Part shown: positions 38,281 to 47,398 of the stretch, piece after piece
Position numbering within the stretch: the stretch's first letter is position 1
Layout of the letters: every line of letters begins with the position of its first letter
The notes under the pieces: model-generated
Told to the model about the DNA's origin: nothing
Databases searched by the model: none
What the model saw: the letters and a program-made list of their open reading frames with translations, nothing else
NCBI RefSeq assembly: GCF_017916425.1
Contig: NZ_JAFMSX010000001.1
Location: forward strand, 1,488,001-1,552,000
DNA: 64,000 nucleotides
Origin: Nocardioides sp. SYSU D00065
GTDB taxonomy: Bacteria > Actinomycetota > Actinomycetes > Propionibacteriales > Nocardioidaceae
Reading direction: 5' to 3'
Translations under genes and position numbers: made by a program

Positions 38281-39488
38281 GCGCCCGCCCCGGTCAGCTC
38301 GGCCAGCACGTCGGCGAGCGCCTCCACCCCGGCCAGGCAGTCGGCGGTCTCGGCGTGCTCGGCGGGCGAGTGGGACACGCCCGTCGGGTTGCGCACGAAG
38401 ACCATGGCGGTCGGGATGCCCGCGGCGGACAGGATGCCGGCGTCGTGGCCGGCCTGCGTGGGGATGACGGGCCGGTCGCCGAGGGCGGCGAGCCGCGCCG
38501 CCAGGTCGGCGTCGAAGGCGACCGAGCCGGAGACCGACTCGGGCGTCACGGCGAGCGAGGTGCCGTCGCGCGCGGCACGATCCGAGCCCTGGCGCGCGAC
38601 CGCGTCGACGAGGTCGGCCAGCGCCGCGTCGGACGAGGCGCGGGCGTCGAGCCAGGCGGTGACCAGGGAGGGGACGGCGTTGGTGCCGTTGGGCTCGACG
38701 GCGACCCGCCCGAAGGTCGCGCGCTGGCCGGCCAGCCGAGCCTGCTTGTTGGCCGCGAGCGCCGTCATCGCATAGGTGAGCATCGGGTCGCGGCGGTCCT
38801 CCATGCGCGTCGTGCCGGCGTGGTTGGCCTCTCCCGCGAAGTCGAAGCGCCAGCGCCCGTGCGGCCAGATCTCGCTGGCCAGGCCCACCGGGACGCCCCG
38901 GTCGACCAGGTCGCGGCCCTGCTCGACGTGCAGCTCGACGAAGGTGCCCACGCGATCCAGCGACAGCAGCCCGGCCGACGGGTCGAGGCCGGCGTCGACG
39001 ATCGCGTCCGCCAGGAAGACGCCGTCGCGGTCGCGCAGCTCGCGCGCGTCGTCCCAGGTCGTAGCACCGGTCACCAGCCGCGACCCCAGGCAGGCCCGAC
39101 CGAAGCGCGAGCCCTCCTCCTCGACGAACACCCCGATGCCGACCGGCCTCGTCGGCTCGAAGCCGCGGTCGCGCAGGACGTCGACGGCGGCCAGCGCCGA
39201 CACGACCCCCAGCGGTCCGTCGTACGCGCCCCCGTCGAGGACGGAGTCGAGATGCGAGCCGGTGAGCACGCCCGGGAGGTCGGCGTCGCCCCACCAGGCC
39301 ACCTGGTTGCCGATCCCGTCGGTCTCGACGGTCAGGCCGCGCGCCGCGCACTCCTCGACGAACCACGAGCGGAGCTCGGTCTCCGCCGCCGTCCAGGGCT
39401 GGCGGTGGTAGCCGCCGGAGGCCGCGGAACGGCCGACGGGTGCCAGGTCGCGCCACATCTGCTCGAAGTCTCCACGCGCGTGCGGCAT
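38277..39488 (-). CDS. M20 amidohydrolase (allantoate/N-carbamoyl-amino-acid type) in the hut operon
   Basis: The 403-residue M20 metalloenzyme is like allantoate amidohydrolase and N-carbamoyl-L-amino acid hydrolase. Metal ligands are in LTGSHLDSVLDGGAYDG, FVEEEGSRF, ELHVEQG and the C-terminal SHSPAEHAE; the dimer domain has GEANHAGTTRM. It leads the hutF-hutI operon with GTGA coupling, so its substrate is probably N-formyl- or N-formimino-glutamate rather than allantoate (inference). ATG 39488 gives the usual N-terminus. A 16-base near-palindrome shared with hutH lies 56-71 bases upstream. Confidence 0.88.
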   Translation of the reverse strand: MPHARGDFEQMWRDLAPVGRSAASGGYHRQPWTAAETELRSWFVEECAARGLTVETDGIGNQVAWWGDADLPGVLTGSHLDSVLDGGAYDGPLGVVSALAAVDVLRDRGFEPTRPVGIGVFVEEEGSRFGRACLGSRLVTGATTWDDARELRDRDGVFLADAIVDAGLDPSAGLLSLDRVGTFVELHVEQGRDLVDRGVPVGLASEIWPHGRWRFDFAGEANHAGTTRMEDRRDPMLTYAMTALAANKQARLAGQRATFGRVAVEPNGTNAVPSLVTAWLDARASSDAALADLVDAVARQGSDRAARDGTSLAVTPESVSGSVAFDADLAARLAALGDRPVIPTQAGHDAGILSAAGIPTAMVFVRNPTGVSHSPAEHAETADCLAGVEALADVLAELTGAGA

Positions 39489-39543
39489 GCGAGCAGTCCA
39501 CCGCCGATCGCGGCCCTCGGTCAACGCGCCGCCCCGGCCAGTC

Positions 39544-39559
39544 GTCTCGGATCCCAGAC
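39544..39559. promoter_or_regulatory. Candidate hut operator, copy 1
   Basis: GTCTCGGATCCCAGAC is a near-palindrome (14 of 16 bases symmetric) between the M20/hutF/hutI operon and the divergent nitroreductase. The same 16 bases stand upstream of hutH at 59207-59222, in the same orientation relative to the hut genes. The adjacent IclR-type regulator is the likely binder. Confidence 0.68.
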
Positions 39560-39586
39560 CGGCATCAGGCGTGCGACCCTGCCGCC

Positions 39587-40183
39587 ATGGAGTTCGCTGA
39601 GGTCGTACGCCGCCGCCGGATGGTCCGCCGCTACTCCCCCGAGCCGGTCGACCCGGCCGTCGTCGACCGGATGCTCGCGCACGCCCAGCGCGCGCCCAAC
39701 GCCGGCTTCACGCAGGGGTGGGCCTTCCTGGTGCTCGACGCCGTGGACGACGTCGCCCGGTTCTGGGAGGCGACCGGCGCGGACCCGGGCACGCACAACG
39801 CGTGGCTCGACGGGATGCGGACAGCGCCGGTGGTGATCGTGCCCGTCGCCTGCAAGGACGCCTACCTCGAGCGCTACGCCGAGGACGACAAGGGCTGGAC
39901 CGACCGGCGCGAGGACCGCTGGCCGGTGCCCTACTGGTACGTCGATGCCGGCATGGCGTCGCTGCTGATCCTGCAGACCGCGGTCGACGAGGGCCTCGGC
40001 GCGTGCTTCTTCGGGATCCCCGGTGAGCACGTCGGCACCTTCCGCGAGGCGTTCGGCGTGCCGGAGGACCACACCCCGGTCGGGGCGATCACGGTCGGGC
40101 ACCGGGCGGCCGACGCCGGCCCCAGCGGGTCACCGGCCCGCCGCGAGCGGCGTACGGACGTCGTCCACCGGGGCCGCTGGTGA
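39587..40183 (+). CDS. Nitroreductase-family protein
   Basis: The 198-residue FMN-dependent nitroreductase-like protein has RRRRMVRRYSPEPVDPAVVD near the N-terminus, APNAGFTQGWAF and GLGACFFGIPGEH. The physiological substrate is unknown. ATG 39587 lies 27 bases after the candidate hut operator, so it may share that regulation. Its 3' end overlaps the convergent kinase gene by 54 bases. Confidence 0.88.
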   Translation: MEFAEVVRRRRMVRRYSPEPVDPAVVDRMLAHAQRAPNAGFTQGWAFLVLDAVDDVARFWEATGADPGTHNAWLDGMRTAPVVIVPVACKDAYLERYAEDDKGWTDRREDRWPVPYWYVDAGMASLLILQTAVDEGLGACFFGIPGEHVGTFREAFGVPEDHTPVGAITVGHRAADAGPSGSPARRERRTDVVHRGRW

Positions 40184-40984
40184 GCACAGCGGCTCGAGGG
40201 CGGCGCGGACCTGGGTGAGCAGCGGACGCGCCGCCGGGTCGATGCTGACGCAGGCCGCCAGGACGTCGCGCACCTCCGGGGGCAGCGCGTCGAGGCCGTC
40301 CGGGGCGACGGGTCGCCGGCGGTGGACCAGCGGCCAGCGGCGGCGACTGTCCCACGTGGCCTCGTCCCCGTACGGCGCCGTGCGGGCGAGGGCGTCGATG
40401 AGGACCATGCCGAGACCCCACACGTCGGTGGCGGGTGAGAGCCCGCGCCCCGTGGCCTGCTCGGGCGCGAGGTAGCCGCGCGTGCCCGCGCCCGGCCGGC
40501 CGGCGCCTGGCCGGCCGGCGAGGCTGAGGTCGATGAGCACGGCCTTGCCGTGGTCGACCACGACGTTGTCGGGCTTGAGGTCGAGGTGCAGCCAGTCGTG
40601 GCGGTGGAGGTATCCCAGCACCGAGGCGAGCTGGCAGCCGAGCTCCGCCGCGTCGGCCAGGCCCAAGGGCTCCTCGTCGACCAGCGCCGACAGGGTCGCG
40701 CCGCGCAGCGTCTCGAGCACGACGGTCGGCGGGTCGTCGAGCACGTCGTAGCCGCGGACCAGGTGCGGGTGGGCGAGGGTCGTGGCGAGGTGGCCCTCGA
40801 GGAGCACGGCCTGGCGCACCCGCGGGTCGTCGCGACGGTCGGCGCGCAGCAGCTTGACCACGCAGCGGGTGCCGCGCGCCTCGTCCCAGGCGTCCCAGGT
40901 CTCGAGCCGGCGGCCGTCGGCCAGGAGAGCGAGCGGGCGGTAGCCCGCGGGAAGGTCACCGGTGGGCGTACGTCGCCGGGTCAC
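40130..40984 (-). CDS. Ser/Thr protein kinase domain protein
   Basis: The 284-residue protein is essentially one Hanks-type kinase domain: Lys44 in CVVKLLRADR, catalytic loop HLDLKPDN (His133, Asp135, Lys137, Asn140), DLS instead of DFG at 152-154, and GTRGYLAPEQATGRG. The Gly-rich loop is poor (LLADGRRLETW), so activity may be low. No transmembrane or sensor domain follows. GTG 40984 overlaps the ABC exporter stop (GTGA), implying a shared function. Confidence 0.87.
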   Translation of the reverse strand: MTRRRTPTGDLPAGYRPLALLADGRRLETWDAWDEARGTRCVVKLLRADRRDDPRVRQAVLLEGHLATTLAHPHLVRGYDVLDDPPTVVLETLRGATLSALVDEEPLGLADAAELGCQLASVLGYLHRHDWLHLDLKPDNVVVDHGKAVLIDLSLAGRPGAGRPGAGTRGYLAPEQATGRGLSPATDVWGLGMVLIDALARTAPYGDEATWDSRRRWPLVHRRRPVAPDGLDALPPEVRDVLAACVSIDPAARPLLTQVRAALEPLCSPAAPVDDVRTPLAAGR

Positions 40985-42732
40985 CGCGCCACCTCCTCCA
41001 ACAGCCGCTCGGTGGCGTCGAGCGACAGCACCCGGTCGACGTGCTCGAGGACGACGGGATCGTGGGTGAGGACCAGGATCGTGCGCTCGCGCGGCCTGGC
41101 GGTGAGGGACCGCATCAGCCGACGCGCCGCCTCGGCGTCGAGGCCCGTCGTCGGCTCGTCCAGCACCAGCACGCGGCCCGGGCGGAGCAGGGCGCGGGCG
41201 ACGGCGAGCCGTTGTCGCTGCCCGCCGGACAGCGCACGCCCGCGCTGGCCGATGCGGGTCTCGTAGCCGCGGGGCAGGCGCTCGATGAAGTCGTGCGCCC
41301 CGGCGGCACGGGCAGCGGCGCGCACCTCGGCCCGGCTCGCGTGGGGCGAGCCGAGGACCAGGTTGTCGTGGACGGTGGCGTCGAGCATGAGCTGCTCCTG
41401 GTGGACCACGGTGACCGCGTCGCGCACCGACGCGGCGGTGTGGGCCGCCACGTCGTGCCCGTCGATCGCCACGACGCCGGCGTCGGCGACGAGCTGGCGG
41501 GCCAGCAGCCGGCCCAGCGTGGACTTGCCCGAGCCGCTGGGACCGACGAGAGCCACGACCTCGCCCGCCGCGACGTCGAGGGTGAGGCCGCTCAGCGCCG
41601 GGCGCGGCGTGCCGGGGTAGGTGAAGGACGCCTCGCGCACCGACACCGCGCCCGGACCGGCCGGCAGCCGCGACGCGTCCTCCCGGTCGCCGCCGGCGGG
41701 CTCGTCGAGCAGCTCGACGACGCGCTCCACGCCGGCGCTGGCGGAGTAGAGGGACGGCACGAGGTCGGCGAGCGTGCGCACCGGCCCGAAGCACTGCATG
41801 AGCAGCGTGAGGAAGGCGAGCAGCCCGCCGAGCGTGAGTCGGTCGGTGGACAGCGCCCACACTCCCAGGCCGACCACCACGAGCACGCCGATGAGCTCCG
41901 CGAGGTCCACGAGGGGCAGGAACAGCGCTCGGATCCGGCTGGCGGCCAGCTCGGCACCCGCGATCGCGCGGCTGTGACCGTCGTAGGCCGCCACGGCCTG
42001 GTCCTCGCGGCCGTAGGACTGCATGAGGGCGGCGTTGCCGAGCGACTCCTCGGTGACGCTGCCGAGCGAGCCGCCGCGGCGGCGGCGTTCGCGCGAGACG
42101 TCGCGCGTCAGGCGCGCGAAGCGGGTCGAGACCCACCAGAACAGGGGCGCGACGACCAGCGAGGCCAGCGCGAGCTGCCACTGCATCCACAGAAGCGCGC
42201 CGACCAGCACGACCAGCCGCACCAGGGCGCCCAGGCCCTCGCTCACCTGCGAGACCATGAAGCGCTCGACGGCGGCGACGTCGGAGGTGAGCCGGGTCAG
42301 CGTGTCACCGAGGCGGCGCCGGTCCTGGGTGGCCGCGGGCAGCGACAGCACGTGGGCGAACACGTCGCGCCGCAGGCCGACGAGGAAGCGCTGGGAGACG
42401 TACGTCGACAGGTAGTCGTCGGCGCCGGAGACGACTCCGCTGGCGAGGTTGAGCCCGACGTAGAGCAGCGCCAGCACCAGCAGCGGCTCGAAGGCCGCCG
42501 GCACCAGGACGTCGTCGACGAGGCGCTGGTAGAGCATCGCCTCCGCCACCGAGATCGCCGGAGCGGCAGTGAGCAGCAGCAGGCCGAGCAGCAGCCAGCC
42601 GCGCAGCGGGCGCAACCGCGGCCAGAATCGGCGGGCGATGTCGAGCAGGCGCATCGAGGCGGCCACGTCGACCAGCGCCGACTGCTCGGGGGCGGCCTGC
42701 AGCGCGCGGGCGAGGCGCCGCCGTACGGACAT
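40981..42732 (-). CDS. ABC exporter (fused membrane and ATPase domains)
   Basis: The 583-residue half-transporter has six transmembrane helices (residues about 45-320), then an ATPase domain with Walker A GPSGSGKST, signature LSGGQRQRLAVARALL and Walker B VLVLDEPTTGLD. It is of the MsbA/multidrug type and would act as a homodimer; the cargo is unknown. The kinase gene downstream overlaps by GTGA. Confidence 0.92.
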   Translation of the reverse strand: MSVRRRLARALQAAPEQSALVDVAASMRLLDIARRFWPRLRPLRGWLLLGLLLLTAAPAISVAEAMLYQRLVDDVLVPAAFEPLLVLALLYVGLNLASGVVSGADDYLSTYVSQRFLVGLRRDVFAHVLSLPAATQDRRRLGDTLTRLTSDVAAVERFMVSQVSEGLGALVRLVVLVGALLWMQWQLALASLVVAPLFWWVSTRFARLTRDVSRERRRRGGSLGSVTEESLGNAALMQSYGREDQAVAAYDGHSRAIAGAELAASRIRALFLPLVDLAELIGVLVVVGLGVWALSTDRLTLGGLLAFLTLLMQCFGPVRTLADLVPSLYSASAGVERVVELLDEPAGGDREDASRLPAGPGAVSVREASFTYPGTPRPALSGLTLDVAAGEVVALVGPSGSGKSTLGRLLARQLVADAGVVAIDGHDVAAHTAASVRDAVTVVHQEQLMLDATVHDNLVLGSPHASRAEVRAAARAAGAHDFIERLPRGYETRIGQRGRALSGGQRQRLAVARALLRPGRVLVLDEPTTGLDAEAARRLMRSLTARPRERTILVLTHDPVVLEHVDRVLSLDATERLLEEVAR

Positions 42733-42838
42733 CGGCACTCCTGCGGGATCGGGAACGGCGTGGACGAGCCGGACGGGCGGGCGGCCCTGGGTGGTGGCCG
42801 CCCGCCCGTGCGGGGTGGGGCGCGGGTGTCCGCGCCGG

Positions 42839-42976
42839 TCAGTTGGTGCGCGAGCGGCTGCGGCTGCGGTTGCGGCGACGACGGCGGCGACGGCGGCGGC
42901 CGTCGTCGCTCGTGGTGTCGCCCCGGCGGGCCTGGACGGCGGGGGTGAGGGCGGTGAGGATTCCGGAACGGGCCAT
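42839..42976 (-). CDS. 45-residue Arg-rich basic protein
   Basis: MARSGILTALTPAVQARRGD is followed by a run of nine arginines and an Arg/Ser tail (NRSRSRSRTN). AAGGAGG stands 6 bases before ATG 42976, one of the best ribosome sites in the window. The strongly cationic tail suggests binding to nucleic acid or membranes. It is 106 bases upstream of the ABC exporter on the same strand. Function unknown. Confidence 0.66.
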   Translation of the reverse strand: MARSGILTALTPAVQARRGDTTSDDGRRRRRRRRRNRSRSRSRTN

Positions 42977-43098
42977 GACGGCCTCCTTCGGTGCGGTTCC
43001 CGGGGTTCTCCCGGCTGACGAGGACGACTCTGGCGGCCGGTCATGACGTGGCCATGAGGTCGCGATGAGAGCGTCCTCATGCTGCGCGCCCCCAGTGG

Positions 43099-43353
43099 TC
43101 AGCGCAGCGGATACGCCCCGCCGGCGGACGACACGGCGACGTGCTCCTCGGACGGCATCAGCCACCACAGGAGCGGGTAGACCAGGAGCTGGCTGCCCGG
43201 GACGGCGACGAGGGTGACTGCGAACAGCAGGCGCGTCATCCATGGCCCGAGGCCGAGCCGGCGCCCGACGCCGGCGCACACTCCGCCGAGGATCCCCCGC
43301 TCCTGCGAGCGGACGAGGCCCTGGCGGGCGAAGGCTGAGCGGATGCGGTCCAT
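43099..43353 (-). CDS. PspC-domain membrane protein
   Basis: The 84-residue protein has a PspC domain: SQERGILGGVCAGVGRRLGL, then a hydrophobic segment (LLFAVTLVAVPGSQLLVYPL) and LLWWLMPSEE. PspC-like proteins sense or respond to envelope stress. ATG 43353 follows GGAGGA at proper spacing. The van-like operon with its kinase and regulator ends 136 bases away on the same strand. Confidence 0.9.
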   Translation of the reverse strand: MDRIRSAFARQGLVRSQERGILGGVCAGVGRRLGLGPWMTRLLFAVTLVAVPGSQLLVYPLLWWLMPSEEHVAVSSAGGAYPLR

Positions 43354-43489
43354 GAGTGTTCCTCCGGTTGCTCGAGTGGTGACTCCAGCCTGCGCCGCTC
43401 GGGCACCGCGCACCATCGGGATCCACCCTTGCCCGACCCCGGGACCGCACCGGGGTCCGGCGGCGCGGCGGTCCGCCCCCGAGCTGGCC

Positions 43490-44152
43490 TCAGCCGCGCT
43501 CGACCAGCCCGTGCTCGTGGGCGAACACCACGATCTGCACCCGGTCGCGCAGCGACAGCTTGCGCAGCACCGACCCGACGTGCGTCTTCACGGTGGACTC
43601 CGAGGCGAACACCAGGCCCGCGATCTCGGTGTTCGACAGGCCCCGGGCGACGGCGGCGAACACCTCGCGCTCCTTGTCGGTCAAGGTGAGGTACGCCGCC
43701 GGCGCGGGCGCCCGGGCGACGAACTGGTCCTGCATCAGCAGCGACAGGTCGGCCGGGGCCAGCACGGCGTTGCCGGCGTGCACCGTGCGGATCGCGTCGC
43801 GCAGCATCACCGGGGTGGTGTCCTTGAGCAGGAAGCCGCTGGCCCCGTAGCGGATGGCCGTGGCAGCGCGGTCGTCGAGGTTGAAGGTGGTCAGCACGAC
43901 GACCCGCAGCGGGTGCTCGCGCCGCGAGACCCGGTCGGGCGAGAAGAGCTGTCGCGTGGCCTCGACGCCGTCCATCTCGGGCATCCGGATGTCCATCAGC
44001 ACCACGTCGGGCTCGAGCTCGTCGACGACCTGCACCGCCTCGAAGCCGTCGCCGGCGACTCCGACGACCTCCATGCCGTCCTGCGCGTCGACGATCACCC
44101 GTACGCCCTCGCGGAACAGGTCCTGGTCGTCGACCAGGACGACGCGGATCAC
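43490..44152 (-). CDS. NarL/LuxR-type response regulator
   Basis: The 220-residue protein has a receiver domain (VLVDDQDLFREG; phospho-acceptor Asp54 in VLMDIRMPEMDG; Lys in GFLLKDT) and a C-terminal LuxR helix-turn-helix (LTLTDKEREVFAAVARGLSN). GTG 44152 overlaps the kinase stop (GTGA), so it is the cognate regulator. It is the last gene of the unit starting with the D,D-dipeptidase, which it may control. Confidence 0.94.
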   Translation of the reverse strand: MIRVVLVDDQDLFREGVRVIVDAQDGMEVVGVAGDGFEAVQVVDELEPDVVLMDIRMPEMDGVEATRQLFSPDRVSRREHPLRVVVLTTFNLDDRAATAIRYGASGFLLKDTTPVMLRDAIRTVHAGNAVLAPADLSLLMQDQFVARAPAPAAYLTLTDKEREVFAAVARGLSNTEIAGLVFASESTVKTHVGSVLRKLSLRDRVQIVVFAHEHGLVERG

Positions 44153-45432
44153 GAGCCGCCCCGCACGGGCACCCACGCGGTGGCGGTGAACGTCGGGCCG
44201 CCCGCCTCGTCGCGACGGCGTACGTCGAGCCGCCCGCCCACCGCGTCGAGCCGGCGGCGCATGCCGTCGATCCCCTGCCCGGGCGCTCCCCCATGATGCA
44301 CCGCCCGGATCGGCTGGGTGACGTCGTCGCCCGGCTCGCCCTGCACGACGTTGCGGACCTCGATGCGCAGCTCGCCCTCCCAGTGGCGCTCGACGGTGAC
44401 GGGGGTGTCGCGGCGCCCGTGCTTGATGGCGTTGGTCAGCATCTCCTGGAGCACCCGATAGGCCACGGTCTCCAGCTCCGGCGGCAGGGGCTGCGGCTGG
44501 CCGACGACGGTCGACGCCACCTCGTGCCCGCTGGCGCGGACGTTCTCCACGAGGCTGTCGAGGCTGCCGCCGCGGCTCGGAGCGCTCCCGGACCGGGTGG
44601 TGGTGAGGACCTGCCGCACGTCCTGCAGCGAGGTGCGGGCGGAGGTGGCGATCGTCGCCATCGTCTGCTTGAGCTTCTCGGTGTCGGCGTCCTCGATGTA
44701 CTGGGCGGACTCGGCCTGGGCGAGGATCACGGCCAGGGAGTGGCCGACCACGTCGTGCACGTCGCGCGCCATGCGGGCCTGCTCCTCCCGCAGCCGGGCG
44801 ATCTCGCGCGCCTGCGCGGACTCCTGGACCGCGCGTGCGGCGTCCTCCTCGGCGGCCACCTGCGAGACCCGCGACTCCGCGGCCCGGGAGCCGAATCGCA
44901 GCGCCAGGCCGGCCAGCCACGGGGACCCCAGCACGAACATGCCGACAACGGCCGCGCCGACCTCCCACGTCGTACCGAAGCGGTAGGCGGAGTCGATGAC
45001 GCTGCTGTAGTCGATGAAGCCGCTGATGACGTCGTAGACCTCTGAGGCGGCGAACAGCACCACGACCGCCGCGCCGAGCGGGATCGACAGGCCGCTGAGC
45101 CACACCACCGCCGTGCTCCCCCACCGGGCGGCGCCGAAGGCGACGGCCGCGATCGAGAGCTGGGCGAGGAGGACGGGCGTGCCGGTGACCAGCTGCGCCA
45201 GGCCGACGAGCCACACGAGGCCGAGGGCCGCGCCGGGCGCCCGGCGGCTCAGCCCGACAGCCGTCGCGATGCCCCCGACCACGAGCGCCAGGTCCCACCA
45301 GTCCTGCCAGAACGGCTTGACCCGCGACGCCTCGGCCAGCCCGAGGAGCAGCACCGCCGCCCCGAGGGCGGCGTCGGGCAGCCAGGCCCGGAGCTGCTCG
45401 GCCGACGGCCGCCCCGCCACCGAGGTGCTCAC
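44149..45432 (-). CDS. Membrane sensor histidine kinase (HisKA_3)
   Basis: The 427-residue protein has five to six transmembrane helices in the first 185 residues, then a coiled coil, the dimerisation and phosphorylation site MARDVHDVVGHSLAVI (His226), and a HATPase domain (VLQEMLTNAIKHG, GQGIDGMRRRL). It is NarX/DesK-like and pairs with the downstream regulator. With little extracellular sequence, it probably senses a membrane or cell-wall signal. Confidence 0.94.
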   Translation of the reverse strand: MSTSVAGRPSAEQLRAWLPDAALGAAVLLLGLAEASRVKPFWQDWWDLALVVGGIATAVGLSRRAPGAALGLVWLVGLAQLVTGTPVLLAQLSIAAVAFGAARWGSTAVVWLSGLSIPLGAAVVVLFAASEVYDVISGFIDYSSVIDSAYRFGTTWEVGAAVVGMFVLGSPWLAGLALRFGSRAAESRVSQVAAEEDAARAVQESAQAREIARLREEQARMARDVHDVVGHSLAVILAQAESAQYIEDADTEKLKQTMATIATSARTSLQDVRQVLTTTRSGSAPSRGGSLDSLVENVRASGHEVASTVVGQPQPLPPELETVAYRVLQEMLTNAIKHGRRDTPVTVERHWEGELRIEVRNVVQGEPGDDVTQPIRAVHHGGAPGQGIDGMRRRLDAVGGRLDVRRRDEAGGPTFTATAWVPVRGGS

Positions 45433-46445
45433 GGAGCCACCGCTTCGGGCGTGCGCGCCGTGCGCTGGGATCGCGACTCGACGAGGCGCCAGCTGAGCCC
45501 GGCCGCGACGAGCGTCAGCACGGCGGCGACCGGACCGGCGAGGCCGTCGAGCGACGGCCGCAGCCAGAGGGTGAGCGGGTAGTTCCAGAGGTACGCGCCG
45601 TAGGACACCGTGCCGAGCAGCACGAGCGCCCGGGCGGGTCCGGAGACCTCCGTCCAGGTCCGCCACGACAGCAGCAGGACCGCGGTCAGCGCAGCGATGG
45701 CGGGTCCTCCTGCCAGGTAGGTGAGGGCGTGTCCACGCAATGGAACCACGCTCAGGACGAGGAGGCCGACGAGCGCGGCAGGGGCGGCCCACGCGGACGC
45801 AGCCACCCTCGGCCACCGGGCTGCGTCATGGGTGCCGACTACGCGCGCCGCGCCGCCGATCACGAAGCACAGCGCCCACGAGGTGGGCAGCGAGTAGGCG
45901 AGGTCGGGGTCCTCGCGCAGCCAGAGCACCGTCGCGATGCAGGCGAGCACGCACGCGACCCCGGCCAGCAGGAGGCCCGCTCGCACGCGGCCCCGGGCGT
46001 ACGCCGCCGCGAGCACGGCGGGCCACAGGAGGTAGAACTGCTCCTCGGTCGCCAGCGTCCAGAGGTGGAAGGTCGCCTCGCTCGCGTGACCGAAGGGCAG
46101 GTTGCCGGTCCACGTCAGCGCCACCAGCACCGTCTTCACCAGCTCGTCGCGGTCGCCGAGCGGGTCGAGCAGCAGGGTGACCACGACGACCCCGGCCACG
46201 AGCAGCAGCAGCGCCGGGACCAGGCGGCGCGCGCGCCGCAGGTAGAACCGGCGCAGGTCCACCCGGCCGGTCCGGTCGAGCTCGTCGACCAGCAGCCCGG
46301 TGATGAGGTAGCCGCTCAGGGCGAAGAACATCACCACGCCGACCACGCCGGCTCCGGGGAAGGCCGCGGGCCAGGCGTGCCGCAGCATCACCAGCGCGAC
46401 CGCGATGCCGCGCAGGAGGTCGATGCCCTCGATCCGGCCCCTCAC
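45429..46445 (-). CDS. Acyltransferase-3 family membrane protein
   Basis: The 338-residue protein has about ten transmembrane helices and Acyltransferase_3 (OafA-like) motifs: IEGIDLLRGIAVALVMLRHA, FFALSGYLITGLLVDE and FYLRRARRLVPALLLL, plus HLWTLATEEQFYLLWP. It would acylate a cell-surface polymer. Its position beside alanine racemase and Ddl recalls VanT, where an acyltransferase-3-like membrane part is fused to a racemase. Coupled by GTGA on both sides. Confidence 0.9.
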   Translation of the reverse strand: MRGRIEGIDLLRGIAVALVMLRHAWPAAFPGAGVVGVVMFFALSGYLITGLLVDELDRTGRVDLRRFYLRRARRLVPALLLLVAGVVVVTLLLDPLGDRDELVKTVLVALTWTGNLPFGHASEATFHLWTLATEEQFYLLWPAVLAAAYARGRVRAGLLLAGVACVLACIATVLWLREDPDLAYSLPTSWALCFVIGGAARVVGTHDAARWPRVAASAWAAPAALVGLLVLSVVPLRGHALTYLAGGPAIAALTAVLLLSWRTWTEVSGPARALVLLGTVSYGAYLWNYPLTLWLRPSLDGLAGPVAAVLTLVAAGLSWRLVESRSQRTARTPEAVAP

Positions 46446-47398
46446 GCGGGCAGCACGTCGCGCACGAGACGGTCCAGCAGTGCCCCGTAGGACATCCCGG
46501 CCGCGGCGAACATCTTCGGGACCTGCGACTGCTCGGTGAAGCCGGGCATCGTGTTGACCTCGTTGAGCACGAGGCCTGCGTCGGTGACGAAGAAGTCGAC
46601 GCGCGCCACGCCGCGGCACCCGAGTGCGTCGTAGACCGCGAGCGCCGCCTCCTCCAGGGCCGTCCGCTCGGGGTCGGGCAGGGCTGCCGGCACCCGGAAC
46701 TCGGCCCCACCGCCGTACTTCGCGTCGTGGTCGAACCACCCGTCGACGACGATCTCCAGCGCCGGCGAGACGACGCGCGAGCCGTCGGCGGTGCCCAGCA
46801 CCGCGACGTCGATCTCCCGCCCGACGACGACGTCCTCGACGAGGATGCGGTCGTCGAGCGCCAGGGCGGTCCGCAGGGCCTCCTCGAGCATCCCGGGGTC
46901 GGCGACCAGCGAGACACCGTGGCTGGACCCCGCCGCGACCGGCTTGACGACGACGGGACGCGTCCAGTCGTACGTCGCCGCGGTGCCCGCGGTGAGCAGC
47001 ACTCCAGGGGCGGTCGGGATGCCGATCGCCTCGGCGACGAGCTTCGTCGCCCACTTGTCCATCGCGAGGGCGCCCGCCCCGACGCCGGACCCGACGTAGG
47101 GGACCCCGGCCAGCTCGCACAGCGCCGCCAGCGAGCCGTCCTCCCCGCGTGGTCCGTGGACGACCGGCAGCACGACGTCGCAGCCCTGGAGGAGCGTGAC
47201 CGCCTCGCCGAGCGGGAGCGGGCGGTCGTCCTGGTCGCACCAGGTGCCGTCGCGGCCGATCGTCAGCCGCACCACGTCGTACGCCGCCGGGTCGAGCGCG
47301 GCGGCCACCGAGGCGGCGGAGGCGAGGGAGACCTCGTGCTCACAGTTCTGTCCGCCCCCGACGACGGCGACGCGGGTGCGGATGGGGGCGGGGTTCAC
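46442..47398 (-). CDS. D-alanine-D-alanine ligase family protein
   Basis: The 318-residue ATP-grasp enzyme has GGGQNCEHEVSLASA at the N-terminus, MDKWATKLVAEAIGIPTAPG, KPVAAGSSHGVSLV, the omega-loop FDHDAKYGGGAEF and the metal site LNEVNTMPGFT. The retained KY pair of the omega-loop fits D-Ala-D-Ala or D-Ala-D-Ser ligases rather than VanA-type D-Ala-D-Lac ligases. Whether it is the housekeeping Ddl or an inducible extra copy cannot be told from the window. Coupled by GTGA to racemase and acyltransferase. Confidence 0.92.
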   Translation of the reverse strand: MNPAPIRTRVAVVGGGQNCEHEVSLASAASVAAALDPAAYDVVRLTIGRDGTWCDQDDRPLPLGEAVTLLQGCDVVLPVVHGPRGEDGSLAALCELAGVPYVGSGVGAGALAMDKWATKLVAEAIGIPTAPGVLLTAGTAATYDWTRPVVVKPVAAGSSHGVSLVADPGMLEEALRTALALDDRILVEDVVVGREIDVAVLGTADGSRVVSPALEIVVDGWFDHDAKYGGGAEFRVPAALPDPERTALEEAALAVYDALGCRGVARVDFFVTDAGLVLNEVNTMPGFTEQSQVPKMFAAAGMSYGALLDRLVRDVLPA

